Below, piece by piece: positions 53,189-62,293 of a stretch of DNA of 64,000 nucleotides. The translations under genes and the position numbers were made by a program. The notes beneath the pieces are model-generated. The model saw only the letters and a program-made list of their open reading frames with translations, was not told where the DNA came from and did no database searches. Origin of the DNA: Metabacillus litoralis (GTDB lineage: Bacteria > Bacillota > Bacilli > Bacillales > Bacillaceae); the NCBI RefSeq assembly GCF_020524045.1, contig NZ_JAIVKL010000001.1, positions 434,001 through 498,000 on the forward strand. Reading direction: 5' to 3'. Positions within the stretch are counted from its first letter, which is position 1; every line of letters starts with the position of its first letter.

Positions 53189-53962
53189 TTAATTACCTTT
53201 TCTATTTATGAAATTTTCAACCGCTTGATGGTGCTCATCTAAACCCCATAAAACTGAGCAGTTATGGATTTCATTTACCATTCGTTTATGTAATTCTGCT
53301 TGCTTCCACTGATTTACTTTTATTGCTTTATAAGATCTTAATACATTTGGGTGGTCAATTAATGAAGCTTGTATATGTTTGTAAGCAGCTGTATAAAAGT
53401 CATTTTCATTATTGATTATTTTATGAATGAATCCTAGTGATTCTGCTTCTTCAACTAACATCTTATTTCCAGAACACAAAAGAGACATCGCTTGGTCATA
53501 TCTTAATTTTTCTAGAAGCATTGTTGCTCCACCCCAACCAGTTGTAATAGCTAATTTACCTTGTATGAAGCCAACAGACACCCCTTGTTTCGCTACTCTA
53601 AAGTCACAAGCCGTTGCTATTTCACAACCCCCACCTAGGGCAAGTCCATTAATTAAAGCAAAAGTGGGTATCGGGAAAACCATTAATTCGTACAATATAT
53701 CTCCCATCTTAGAAAGCATTTGATAGGATTCTTCTTGTGTTTTTAACTGATGGAAAATCTCTATATCTCCTCCAGAACAAAATGCTTTCTCGCCTTCACC
53801 TGTAATGACAAGTCCTTTTAAATCAGATCTAACCTTAAGCTCTTCAAGACTTTTTTTAAGTTCATCCATCATTTCAAATTCAATAGCATTATATTTATTT
53901 GAACGATTTAATTTTAATTCCACTATTCCATCAATCGGTTCTGTTACCACTATTTTCTCCAA
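53189..53962 (-). CDS. crotonase-family protein (enoyl-CoA hydratase/isomerase-like)
   Basis: The protein is 257 aa, with the oxyanion-hole segments KAFCSGGDIE (about residue 65) and LALGGGCEIATACD (about 110) of the crotonase superfamily. The first catalytic glutamate of enoyl-CoA hydratase is kept (GGCE), but the second is replaced: GFIQGKL has Gln where hydratases have Glu in PEI/PEV. A hydratase activity is therefore doubtful; isomerase, hydrolase or CoA-ligand binding are alternatives. The gene sits between rpmF and the RsfA-like gene. Confidence 0.88.
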   Translation of the reverse strand: MEKIVVTEPIDGIVELKLNRSNKYNAIEFEMMDELKKSLEELKVRSDLKGLVITGEGEKAFCSGGDIEIFHQLKTQEESYQMLSKMGDILYELMVFPIPTFALINGLALGGGCEIATACDFRVAKQGVSVGFIQGKLAITTGWGGATMLLEKLRYDQAMSLLCSGNKMLVEEAESLGFIHKIINNENDFYTAAYKHIQASLIDHPNVLRSYKAIKVNQWKQAELHKRMVNEIHNCSVLWGLDEHHQAVENFINRKGN

Positions 53963-54163
53963 TGCTTTTCTACCTCTCTTTCAAATAGAAAATTTGTTAC
54001 CTAAAATTAATACAATGAATCGTACAAAACAAAAACATAATATGAAGTTTTTTATGTATTCCCATAGAATTATATACTTCTTTTCCTCTTAATGTTACAA
54101 GAACTACTAAGGCTATATCTTTTATTAAAGGAGTTATAACTGTTCGTATGTAGTTTAATAATA

Positions 54164-54346
54164 GGCTCTGTTAAACTTTGTTGTTGATTTCCGTTACAGG
54201 CATTCGCTTTCCGCGGGCGGTCCGGGAGCCTCCTCGGCGCAAGCGCCTGTGGGGTCTCCCTTTGACACGCTCCTCCCGCAGGGGTCTCATGCCTTTCACT
54301 CCAATCAACAAAGTGCTGAAAATCAACATGAAGCTTTAACATAGCC
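54164..54346 (+). repeat. MITE-B copy 2, intact, perfect 8-bp duplication
   Basis: This 183-bp element begins GGCTCTGTTAAACTTTG and ends TTAACATAGCC. TAATAATA flanks it at 54156-54163 and 54347-54354. The core is far richer in GC than its surroundings (CCGCGGGCGGTCCGGG) and forms strong hairpins. The same sequence type is widely dispersed in Bacillaceae genomes, as I recall. Confidence 0.88.
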
Positions 54347-54410
54347 TAATAATATTTGTAATCTAATCATGTATAAATTTACATAATTACAGAGATTTGA
54401 TCTTAAATAA

Positions 54411-54567
54411 TGCTGTTTTCTTACACATGTTACATTGAGAATCTTGAAGGAAACAGCACTTTAAAGTCTAATCGCATCTTTTTTGCTATAAAAGTACCAT
54501 TTAAGCGATAAAAAGGCTGTTTTCAACAGATAATTAGTCAATTAGCAACAATCTTTTAGAAAAGATG
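54411..54567 (-). repeat. MITE-A copy 8
   Basis: The element reads TGCTGTTTTC to AAAAGATGC in reverse orientation, with the centre ATCGCATCTTTTTTG. The flanks TTAAATAA (left, 54403-54410) and CTAAATAA (right, from 54568 minus one base) match in 7 of 8 positions. Confidence 0.8.
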
Positions 54568-54573
54568 CTAAAT

Positions 54574-54610
54574 AAAAACGTGAGAATCAATAGATTCTCA
54601 CGTTTTTATT
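54574..54610 (-). terminator. terminator of rpmF
   Basis: AAAACGTGAGAATC pairs with GATTCTCACGTTTT around a short loop at 54575-54607, with T runs on both ends. Confidence 0.85.
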
Positions 54611-54619
54611 TGCAAAATA

Positions 54620-54793
54620 TTATTTGCTTACAACGTCTTTTCCTTTGTATGTTCCACATGCTTTACATACACGGTGTGCAAGTTTGCTTTCACCGCAGCT
54701 TGGGCATTCTACCATACCAGGTACTTGTAATTTAAAATGAGTACGACGTAGTCTTTTTCTTGTTTTAGAAGTTCTTCTAAAAGGTACAGCCAT
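54620..54793 (-). CDS. rpmF: 50S ribosomal protein L32
   Basis: L32 is a 57-aa protein of the large subunit. It begins [19 protein letters not shown], the usual basic start, and has a zinc ribbon CPSC/CKAC with spacing typical of the zinc-containing (C+) form. AAGGAGGTGG precedes ATG 54793. It follows ylbN, as in most bacteria. Confidence 0.97.
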   Translation of the reverse strand: MAVPFRRTSKTRKRLRRTHFKLQVPGMVECPSCGESKLAHRVCKACGTYKGKDVVSK

Positions 54794-54872
54794 TATTCCC
54801 ACCTCCTTAAAGAGCATTACATAGATGAATCCGAAATAATCGGTTCATTGTAAGATATTAGCTAAAATATCA

Positions 54873-55388
54873 TTAGCTTTCGTCATTTTCGAAGAATTTT
54901 GCTAATCCAGCTAATCGAGGATCAACTTTGTTATTCTGAGCTTCCTCAGAAATCACTTCCCAGTCTTTACCTGATTGTGGAGCAGCTCCTTCTACTTTGT
55001 CATCATCACAGAAAACTTGTATCGGAATTTCTAATATAATGATTTCTTTTATTATTGGGGTTAAATCCAAAACATCACCATCAACTAGATGAAAATCCTC
55101 TTCCGTATCATAATCTGCTGGTTTTAATAAAAATGTTTCTGTTGTATCAATTGAAAATGGATATTGAACATCCACTAACGTTCGAGAACAAGGAAGAACC
55201 ATTGAACCAGTTATTGTTAAGTGAAATGTTGCTTTAGTTGAGCTTAGATCCGCTCTACCAATAACATTTACTGGACTTATATCACGTATGTCTTTATGAC
55301 TTGTGACAAGGTCACTTACATTAACTTCTTCATCAATCTTCAATCCCTTGCTTTGCAATTGATGTAGTTGACTAATTGTCCATTTCAA
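54873..55388 (-). CDS. ylbN: YceD/DUF177 family protein YlbN
   Basis: YlbN (171 aa) is a DUF177/YceD-family protein, the standard partner of rpmF. Conserved residues include PCSRTLVDVQYPF (with the family cysteine), EDFHLVDGDVLDLTPIIKEIIILEIP and FCDDD near the C-terminus. It starts at TTG 55388 with GAGGTG upstream. The promoter TTGACA-17-TATAAT lies immediately upstream. DUF177 proteins are linked to 23S rRNA processing in plants and bacteria, as I recall; the exact role here is unknown. Confidence 0.92.
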   Translation of the reverse strand: MKWTISQLHQLQSKGLKIDEEVNVSDLVTSHKDIRDISPVNVIGRADLSSTKATFHLTITGSMVLPCSRTLVDVQYPFSIDTTETFLLKPADYDTEEDFHLVDGDVLDLTPIIKEIIILEIPIQVFCDDDKVEGAAPQSGKDWEVISEEAQNNKVDPRLAGLAKFFENDES

Positions 55389-55416
55389 CGTGTATCACCT
55401 CAAGGCAACAAAGGTA

Positions 55417-55445
55417 ATTATAGCCTTCGCAAAATAATTTGTCAA
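55417..55445 (-). promoter_or_regulatory. consensus sigma-A promoter of ylbN-rpmF
   Basis: Minus-strand TTGACA (55445-55440), 17-base spacer and TATAAT (55422-55417) are a perfect sigma-A consensus, about 28 bases before the ylbN start. It fits strong expression of a ribosomal protein operon. Confidence 0.9.
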
Positions 55446-55536
55446 TATTTTTTCTTTACAGTGTTAGTATACATGATAATTCTTATATTGCAAAATGAAC
55501 ACCTATAATTTTTTTGTTATGAATTTATTTATTGTT

Positions 55537-55612
55537 ACGTTAAACCACTATACAGAAAACAAATAAATAAGTAAATAGAGAGGTTTAACGTTTAGGATCT
55601 ATAACCTATAAT
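55537..55612 (+). promoter_or_regulatory. putative ylbM promoter with overlapping inverted repeat
   Basis: ACGTTAAACC (55537-55546) and GGTTTAACGT (55582-55591) form a perfect 10-bp inverted repeat with a 35-base loop. The right arm covers a weak -35 box (TTTAAC, 55584-55589), with TATAAT at 55607-55612 at 17-base spacing. The pair may be an operator; no known regulator is assigned. Confidence 0.45.
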
Positions 55613-55735
55613 AAAAAGATAGGTTTTTAAAAAAGAATCAGTTACACACGACTGTAAATTATAAGATCTCACTCATCATAGAGTATCTAAAACCAAGAAG
55701 AGCTTTAACATAGTATAAGGAATTGTGGTGATAAC

Positions 55736-56959
55736 ATGAATGTTCTAGGTCTTATCGTTGAATATAACCCCTTTCATAATGGGCACTTATATCACTTAAA
55801 AGAATCGATAAAGAAAACAAATGCAGATGTTGTAGTGGCTGTTATGAGTGGGAATTTTCTCCAAAGAGGTGAACCCGCAATTGTCTCTAAGTGGAAACGT
55901 ACGGAAATGGCTTTATTAAATGGTGTTGATTTAGTCATTGAACTGCCTTATGTCTTTGCCACACAGAAAGCCGAAACTTTCGCAAATGGCGCTGTTTCCA
56001 TTTTAGATGCATTACGCTGTAATAGCCTTTGCTTTGGTAGTGAGTCAGGTGATATAAACCCATTTCTTCATACGAACGAATTTTTGACGGAGAATCAATT
56101 AGAATACGATGAACTTATTAAAAAGCATGTAAAAACAGGAGTAAGCTATCCTAAAGCTTTAACACTTGCATTTAAGGAGTTAGCAAAAGATAAAGAAGTG
56201 TTAGATCTTTCATTACCTAATAATATTTTAGGATTTCATTATGTTCATGCAATTTATAAACAAAAATCAAATATCAAGCCTTATACAATTAAGCGGACAT
56301 CAGCTGATTATCATGATCAGACTTTTTCAAGTCCTACAATTGCTAGTGCTACTAGTATACGAAAAGCAATATTCTCTGTTGAAAATGAATATTCAACGAT
56401 TAGCCACTATGTACCTTCAGAAACATTGAATATTTTAACCAAATACAAATTTGATAACAAGTTTCTTCACAATTGGGAGAGCTATTATCATTTTTTAAAA
56501 TATTCCATTTTAACAATGAGTAGTAAAGACCTTGAAGCAATTTATGAGGTAGAAGAAGGTTTAGAAAATCGAATACTAAAAATAATTATTAAATCAACTA
56601 GCTTTCAGGACCTTATGGAAAAATTAAAATCAAAAAGATACACCTGGACAAGACTTCAAAGAGTCTGTACACACATACTGACAAAAACAACAAAGCAACA
56701 AATGCAGATGATAAATACAACTGAAACATCTCCATACATAAGGTTATTAGGAATGAATCAGAAAGGTCAAAAATATTTAAATTCAACTAAGAAAGAAATC
56801 TCATTACCAATTATCTCAAAAGTATCGTCGTTTCAACACCCAATCTTATCTATTGACATTCAAGCTGCTTATACATACAACATGGTGTTTAGTGAACCAC
56901 AACGTTCTTTACGACTAAACGATGAGTTTACTCATCCTCCAATTCGAATTGATAGGTAA
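55736..56959 (+). CDS. tmcAL: tRNA(Met) cytidine acetate ligase TmcAL (YlbM)
   Basis: TmcAL makes N4-acetylcytidine at the wobble position of elongator tRNA-Met, using acetate and ATP. It has a nucleotidyltransferase fold with the HxGH-like motif EYNPFHNGHLYHL at the N-terminus and the ATP/KISSKS-like segment SATSIRKAIFS near residue 200. The length is 407 aa. A GTGGTG ribosome site precedes the ATG. It is divergent from ylbN and convergent with ylbL. Confidence 0.94.
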   Translation: MNVLGLIVEYNPFHNGHLYHLKESIKKTNADVVVAVMSGNFLQRGEPAIVSKWKRTEMALLNGVDLVIELPYVFATQKAETFANGAVSILDALRCNSLCFGSESGDINPFLHTNEFLTENQLEYDELIKKHVKTGVSYPKALTLAFKELAKDKEVLDLSLPNNILGFHYVHAIYKQKSNIKPYTIKRTSADYHDQTFSSPTIASATSIRKAIFSVENEYSTISHYVPSETLNILTKYKFDNKFLHNWESYYHFLKYSILTMSSKDLEAIYEVEEGLENRILKIIIKSTSFQDLMEKLKSKRYTWTRLQRVCTHILTKTTKQQMQMINTTETSPYIRLLGMNQKGQKYLNSTKKEISLPIISKVSSFQHPILSIDIQAAYTYNMVFSEPQRSLRLNDEFTHPPIRIDR

Positions 56960-56993
56960 TGTGACAAAAAGGCAACATTCTTTTTTAGTCAAT

Positions 56994-57048
56994 AAAGCCA
57001 CTCATAAAATAAGTAAATTAATAATTTTTTCATTTTATGAGTGGCTAT
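56994..57048. terminator. bidirectional terminator between ylbM and ylbL
   Basis: AGCCACTCATAAAAT (56996-57010) pairs perfectly with ATTTTATGAGTGGCT (57032-57046). It lies between two converging genes. Confidence 0.75.
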
Positions 57049-57071
57049 GTAATTTTGGATAGAAATATATT

Positions 57072-58097
57072 TTAGCTTTTATGTTTTATTTTCATTAAGT
57101 AGTTTATCGCTTCATCAAAGGTATCTATAGGGACAATTTTCATTTTTGTTTTAATGTCTTCACCTGTGTTAACTGCTTCATTATAATCTGATGTAGCACT
57201 ATTCTTTTCATTAGGAGCGAAAAATATATCAACACCTTCATGATCAGCTGCAACAATTTTTTGTGAAATTCCACCGATTGGTCCTACTTCACCTTCAGCA
57301 TTAATTGTTCCTGTACCAGCAATTTTATAGCCTTTTGTAATATCTTCTTTAACTAGTTGATTATATATTTCCAGTGACATCATTAAACCTGCAGAAGGAC
57401 CTCCAATTTCTTCAGTCTTTAAAGTAATATTAGGTTCAACATCAATTTCACGATCTGTTACTAATGAAATACCAATACCAACTTTACTTGGCTGATCTTT
57501 AAATGGAGCTAGCTTAATTTTAGCTTCTCTTTGTTCTCCTTCTCTTTCGTAGCCAATAATAACCTGATCACCTTCTTTTTTACTACTAACATATTCAATA
57601 AATTCTTCTGCTGTTTTAAATTCATTTTGATCCACTCGATGAATCCGATCCCCTACATTCAAAATACTTGAAGCAGGCATATCATCTACAACACCATCAA
57701 CATAAATTCCATGAAACGTAAAATCAACTATCTTATTTGCTTTTTTATAAGCTACTGCGATTGCGGATTCCTGAGAAACCTCCATCATATGTAATTGACG
57801 ATTAAAATACTCTTTATCTGTCTCATCTTCACGTCTAATTTCTCTTAGAGGATGTAAATAATGATAATCATTAAATTTTGCCCATAGATAAGTTAAAGGA
57901 TTTGCTCTACCAAATCGAACTGTTGTTAAAGAGAAACTCCCTTCTTCCTTATTAAACCCATTCTCCACTTCTACGATGGGCTGCAATTCAGACGCCATTC
58001 CTGGCTGGGTGACATAATAAGGAAGTTTAATAAAGGTTGTAATGAGAACAATAATTGCTAAAAATAGACTCGTTCTAAAAATGGTTTTACTCTTCAT
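57072..58097 (-). CDS. ylbL: PDZ-Lon protease YlbL (SepM-like)
   Basis: YlbL (341 aa) has an N-terminal membrane segment (residues about 7-28), a PDZ domain (about 125-210, MPASSILNVGDRIHRVD) and a Lon-type S16 peptidase domain with the catalytic Ser in EIGGPSAGLM and Lys in GGISQKIVAAD. ATG 58097 follows GAAGGAG; the open frame extends 25 codons further up inside ylbK. It overlaps ylbK by 11 bases. It is a surface-located processing protease by family. Confidence 0.94.
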   Translation of the reverse strand: MKSKTIFRTSLFLAIIVLITTFIKLPYYVTQPGMASELQPIVEVENGFNKEEGSFSLTTVRFGRANPLTYLWAKFNDYHYLHPLREIRREDETDKEYFNRQLHMMEVSQESAIAVAYKKANKIVDFTFHGIYVDGVVDDMPASSILNVGDRIHRVDQNEFKTAEEFIEYVSSKKEGDQVIIGYEREGEQREAKIKLAPFKDQPSKVGIGISLVTDREIDVEPNITLKTEEIGGPSAGLMMSLEIYNQLVKEDITKGYKIAGTGTINAEGEVGPIGGISQKIVAADHEGVDIFFAPNEKNSATSDYNEAVNTGEDIKTKMKIVPIDTFDEAINYLMKIKHKS

Positions 58098-58887
58098 CAG
58101 AGTTGGTCTCCTTCCACTTCTCAATAAGCTTATGTATTTTTTCAACTTGCAACCTAGCTTCTTTTTCACCAATTTCGATGATTTCTTTCGTATTTTTAAA
58201 TGCTCTTGAACTATATTGCTCTACATGTGGACGAATCATTACATCTGATGCAATTTCTCGATGGTGAACAAGTTCATCTTGCATGATATCTAGACTCTGT
58301 AAAATAACATCAAAAATCGATGTAATATCTTCATTTTTCTTAACATGTGATACATCTACTGCTATCACGATATCAGCACCCATTTCTTTAACCACTGAAA
58401 CAGGAACTCTGTCAACTACTCCACCGTCTACCAATAGTCTACCATTAATCTTTTCAGGAACAAAGATTCCAGGAATCGCAATGCTTGCTCTAACAGCATC
58501 AGCAACAGATCCTTCTTTAAAAACCACTTTTTTACCATCATATAAATCAGTTGCAATAACTGCAACAGGAATATCAAGTTGTTCAAACGTTTTTTGATGT
58601 GTAAATATACGTATAAGTTCTTTCACACGATTTCCAGATATAAAGCCCATCTTAGGAATTGTATAATCTAGGTAGTATTTTCTTTTAAAAGCTAACGCAA
58701 ATTGATTCATTTTCTCAATGCTTAAACCAGAAGCATAAAAACTCCCTACAAGAGCACCCATACTGCTTCCTGCAATTAAATCTATTGAAATACCTTCATC
58801 TTGTAAAACCTTTAATACTCCTAAATGAGCAAATCCTCTTGCACCACCAGAACCAAGTGCTAAACCAATTTTAGGTTTCTTACCCAA
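58087..58887 (-). CDS. ylbK: patatin-like phospholipase YlbK
   Basis: YlbK (266 aa) is a patatin-type serine hydrolase. It has the oxyanion box GSGGARGFAHLG, the nucleophile in AGSSMGALVG and the catalytic aspartate in VDGGVVDRVP. TTG 58887 is taken as the start because GGGAGGG lies 6 bases upstream; a TTG 21 bases earlier has no ribosome site. It overlaps ylbL by 11 bases. Substrate unknown, probably a phospholipid acyl chain. Confidence 0.93.
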   Translation of the reverse strand: MGKKPKIGLALGSGGARGFAHLGVLKVLQDEGISIDLIAGSSMGALVGSFYASGLSIEKMNQFALAFKRKYYLDYTIPKMGFISGNRVKELIRIFTHQKTFEQLDIPVAVIATDLYDGKKVVFKEGSVADAVRASIAIPGIFVPEKINGRLLVDGGVVDRVPVSVVKEMGADIVIAVDVSHVKKNEDITSIFDVILQSLDIMQDELVHHREIASDVMIRPHVEQYSSRAFKNTKEIIEIGEKEARLQVEKIHKLIEKWKETNSDEE

Positions 58888-59339
58888 AGAGAATCCCTCC
58901 CTATACAAAATGATCCTTCGAAAAGGTTACTATTTCTTAGAATTCTGATAAATAGTTGTTTGGATTCCCATTACAGATATCTTCTTTCAAAGCAGTTCTT
59001 GTAGTCTTACTTGTCATGCTTTGAAAAATAGGAGTCTCATTCATTCCATTCAACTAATTCAGTGTAAAAAGCAACAGTGAGCTATTAATAATTTATAAAA
59101 ATAGATAATTTTCCTATACGTCATTCTTATGGTCTAAAATGTGTACCTATTCACGTATATTGAATTAATGAGGATTGTACATATTTCTTGTATTGATGTA
59201 TTCAGAACCCACTACTAAGCCCTTTGTTTTTAATCAATAGAACATGCTTATATACGTTTTGTTTATATTATTTTCACAAGATCGGACACTACTACAATAC
59301 TGTACCTCAATTATGATTGTGATTTAGGAGGCGTCACAT
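58888..59339. other. ylbJ-ylbK divergent intergenic region
   Basis: The region holds a degenerate MITE-B (58957-59085) and the ylbJ leader. ylbJ is a SigE-dependent sporulation gene in B. subtilis; I could not assign a SigE promoter with confidence (AT-rich, several near matches). No ORF. Confidence 0.5.
58957..59085 (+). repeat. degenerate MITE-B copy
   Basis: TTTGGATTCCCATTACAG, CATGCTTTGAAAAATAGGAG and TCTCATTCATTCCATTCAAC correspond in order to MITE-B boxes, with heavy divergence and no recognisable ends. Confidence 0.5.
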
Positions 59340-60563
59340 TTGAGTCTTTCAAAACTAAAAACAATAGTCCTAGCTATTTTTATTAGTGGACTTACCATTT
59401 CCATTATATTAAATCCTAAAGAATCACTTGATGCCTCAACAAGAGGATTAGAAATTTGGTGGGAAGTTGTTTTCCCATCACTTCTACCATTTTTTATTGT
59501 TTCAGAATTACTTATAGGCTTTGGTGTTGTAAAATTTATAGGTGTTTTGTTAGAGCCACTGATGCGACCGATTTTTCGAGTCCCAGGGGTTGGTGGGTTT
59601 GTTTGGGCAATGGGAATGGCATCAGGCAATCCTGCAGGTGCTAAGCTTACAGCAAGATTAAGACAAGAAAAACAACTTACATCTGTACAAGCAGAAAGAC
59701 TTGTTTCATTTACAAGTTCTTCTAATCCATTATTTATATTTGGTGCAGTTGCCGTTGGTTTTTTTAATAATCCAGCATTAGGGATTCTCCTTGCATCTGC
59801 TCATTATTTAGGAAATTTTTGTGTGGGATTAACGATGAGGTTTTATGGTGGAACAACCGAAACAATATCTAATAATCATAAAGTAACCTTTTTCTCCTCG
59901 ATAACAATGGCATTTAAAGAGCTCCATACGACAAGAGTAAAAGAGGGACGTCCGCTTGGAAAAATGCTTGGAGACGCTGTTATTTCTTCTATTCAGACTC
60001 TTTTAATGATTGGTGGATTTATCATATTGTTCTCAGTTTTCAATAAAATCCTTTCTATTATTCATGTTACAGAGCTATTTGCCATTATTATTTCAGGAAT
60101 TTTAGCATTTTTTCATGTAGCATCCGAACTAAGTGTTCCTCTTATAACAGGGATATTTGAAATAACCCTAGGAAATCAGTTAGTCAGTGAAACAAATGTA
60201 AAATTAGTGGAAAAAGTCATGATTGCTAGCTTTATATTAGCATTTGGTGGACTATCAATTCAGGCTCAGGTTGCCAGTATTCTTGCAGATACAGACATTC
60301 GCTTTAAACCATTCTTTATGGCAAGAATCCTTCAAGGGATCTATTCAGCTTGTATTGCTTATTTGCTCTTTAATCCTTTGTATGTCAACATACAAACTTT
60401 CTCCACGAATGATCTTCCAGTTGTAATAATGTTAAATAGTCCTGAATGGGCACGAGAGTATTGGGAAGCTGTGGTTAAAATTGGACCTTTAATTACAATA
60501 GCATCATTGTTTATCTATATATACTTGTATGGTAAACGCAATATCTTTTCTAAATCTTTATAA
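59340..60563 (+). CDS. ylbJ: sporulation integral membrane protein YlbJ
   Basis: YlbJ is a sporulation-required membrane protein (407 aa) with about nine hydrophobic segments and two Gate/nucleoside-recognition-like halves (WWEVVFPSLLPFFIVSELLIGFG; MGMASGNPAGAKLTARL). The start is TTG 59340, because GGAGG lies eight bases before it. The stop codon at 60561-60563 lies inside the 8-bp target duplication of a MITE-A copy. Homology to SpoVV-type transporters is suggested by the Gate domains. Confidence 0.93.
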   Translation: MSLSKLKTIVLAIFISGLTISIILNPKESLDASTRGLEIWWEVVFPSLLPFFIVSELLIGFGVVKFIGVLLEPLMRPIFRVPGVGGFVWAMGMASGNPAGAKLTARLRQEKQLTSVQAERLVSFTSSSNPLFIFGAVAVGFFNNPALGILLASAHYLGNFCVGLTMRFYGGTTETISNNHKVTFFSSITMAFKELHTTRVKEGRPLGKMLGDAVISSIQTLLMIGGFIILFSVFNKILSIIHVTELFAIIISGILAFFHVASELSVPLITGIFEITLGNQLVSETNVKLVEKVMIASFILAFGGLSIQAQVASILADTDIRFKPFFMARILQGIYSACIAYLLFNPLYVNIQTFSTNDLPVVIMLNSPEWAREYWEAVVKIGPLITIASLFIYIYLYGKRNIFSKSL

Positions 60564-60565
60564 TA

Positions 60566-60729
60566 GGCTCTTTTCTGAACGATTGTTGCTATGTAACCAA
60601 AATTCGGATTGAAAACAGTGTTTTTTCACTATAACGGTACTATTTTAGGAAGGAAAGGGGCAACTAGACTTAAATACAGTGCTGAATGTTTCAGGTATTT
60701 AATAGCAACAAAGTTTGCGAAAACAGCCT
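60566..60729 (+). repeat. MITE-A copy 9 at the ylbJ stop, perfect 8-bp duplication
   Basis: The element runs from GGCTCTTTTCTGAACG to TGCGAAAACAGCC. TTATAATA flanks it at 60558-60565 and 60730-60737; the left copy spans the last sense codon and the stop codon of ylbJ. Confidence 0.9.
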
Positions 60730-60784
60730 TATAATAGGATCATGTTATTTTAGATTTTTTTGGTTTGTGTATTATTAAACTAAT

Positions 60785-60868
60785 TGTCTCTGTTTAACTT
60801 TGTTGTTGATTTTGTTACAGGCATTCGCTTTCCCTAGAAAAAAAGCACCTTTTTTCTAGGGAATAATA
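60785..60868 (+). repeat. truncated left half of MITE-B
   Basis: CTCTGTTTAACTTTGTTGTTG and TTACAGGCATTCGCTTTCC-type segments match the left half of MITE-B, ending in a local palindrome (CCCTAGAAAAAAAG ... CTTTTTTCTAGGG-like). The right half is missing; a 56-bp tandem repeat follows directly. Confidence 0.65.
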
Positions 60869-60871
60869 ATG

Positions 60872-60984
60872 CCCTACTACCGGCTTTTTCAAAGGGCAAT
60901 TCTTCTTAGAGAAGATTAAAGAAAAATCCCTACTACCGGCTTTTTCAAAGGGCAATTCTTCTTAGAGGAGATTAAAGAAAAAAA
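60872..60984. repeat. two-unit tandem repeat of about 56 bp
   Basis: A unit starting CCCTACTACCGGC (60872) recurs at 60928 with one substitution and a single-base length difference at the end. It lies between a truncated MITE-B and the coaD terminator. The near-identity indicates a recent duplication. Confidence 0.85.
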
Positions 60985-61001
60985 TCCAATTAATTAAAAA
61001 C

Positions 61002-61037
61002 AAAAAAAGCCTGATCATCAAAATCAAGGCTTTTTTG
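61002..61037 (-). terminator. terminator of coaD
   Basis: AAAAAAGCCTGAT pairs with ATCAAGGCTTTTTT around a seven-base loop. On the minus strand it follows the coaD stop with a T run. Confidence 0.8.
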
Positions 61038-61040
61038 TAT

Positions 61041-62098
<1,058 letters not shown>

Positions 62099-62293
62099 TT
62101 CTTTCACCACTATTTCTAATTATAAATTTACATTTCATATTACATGTACAACAATCATCTTACCCGAATGAAAAGTTCAATTTTATCCTACCATAGCTAT
62201 TCAAGTTGTTACAATATATTACCTTACAAAGATCTTTTAGAAAAATTTCCATTTATTATGTATACAGAAAATCCATTTGGTGATAATGAGAGT

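Larger units (their letters stand above)
53963..54573. other. rpmF-crotonase intergenic region with two inserted repeats
   Basis: About 650 bases lie between rpmF and the crotonase gene. They hold a MITE-B copy (54164-54346), a MITE-A copy (54411-54567) and the rpmF terminator. The remaining stretch upstream of the crotonase has no ORF. The 90-aa frame across MITE-B is repeat-derived. Confidence 0.6.

Noticed and set aside
53189-53962. Confident call as enoyl-CoA hydratase
   Set aside because: One of the two catalytic glutamates is replaced, so only the crotonase superfamily is supported.
54070-54342. 90-aa frame with Arg/Pro-rich sequence
   Set aside because: It is translated MITE-B sequence and does not represent a conserved protein.
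55607-55630. Terminator-like AACCTA/TAGGTT upstream of ylbM
   Set aside because: The stem is only six bases and A/T-rich, and it overlaps the putative -10 box.
59230-59320. SigE promoter of ylbJ
   Set aside because: Several partial matches to the SigE consensus exist in this AT-rich stretch, but none combines a good -35, -10 and spacing.
60872-60984. Tandem repeat as attachment site or origin
   Set aside because: Only two units exist, with no integrase, DnaA boxes or tRNA gene nearby.
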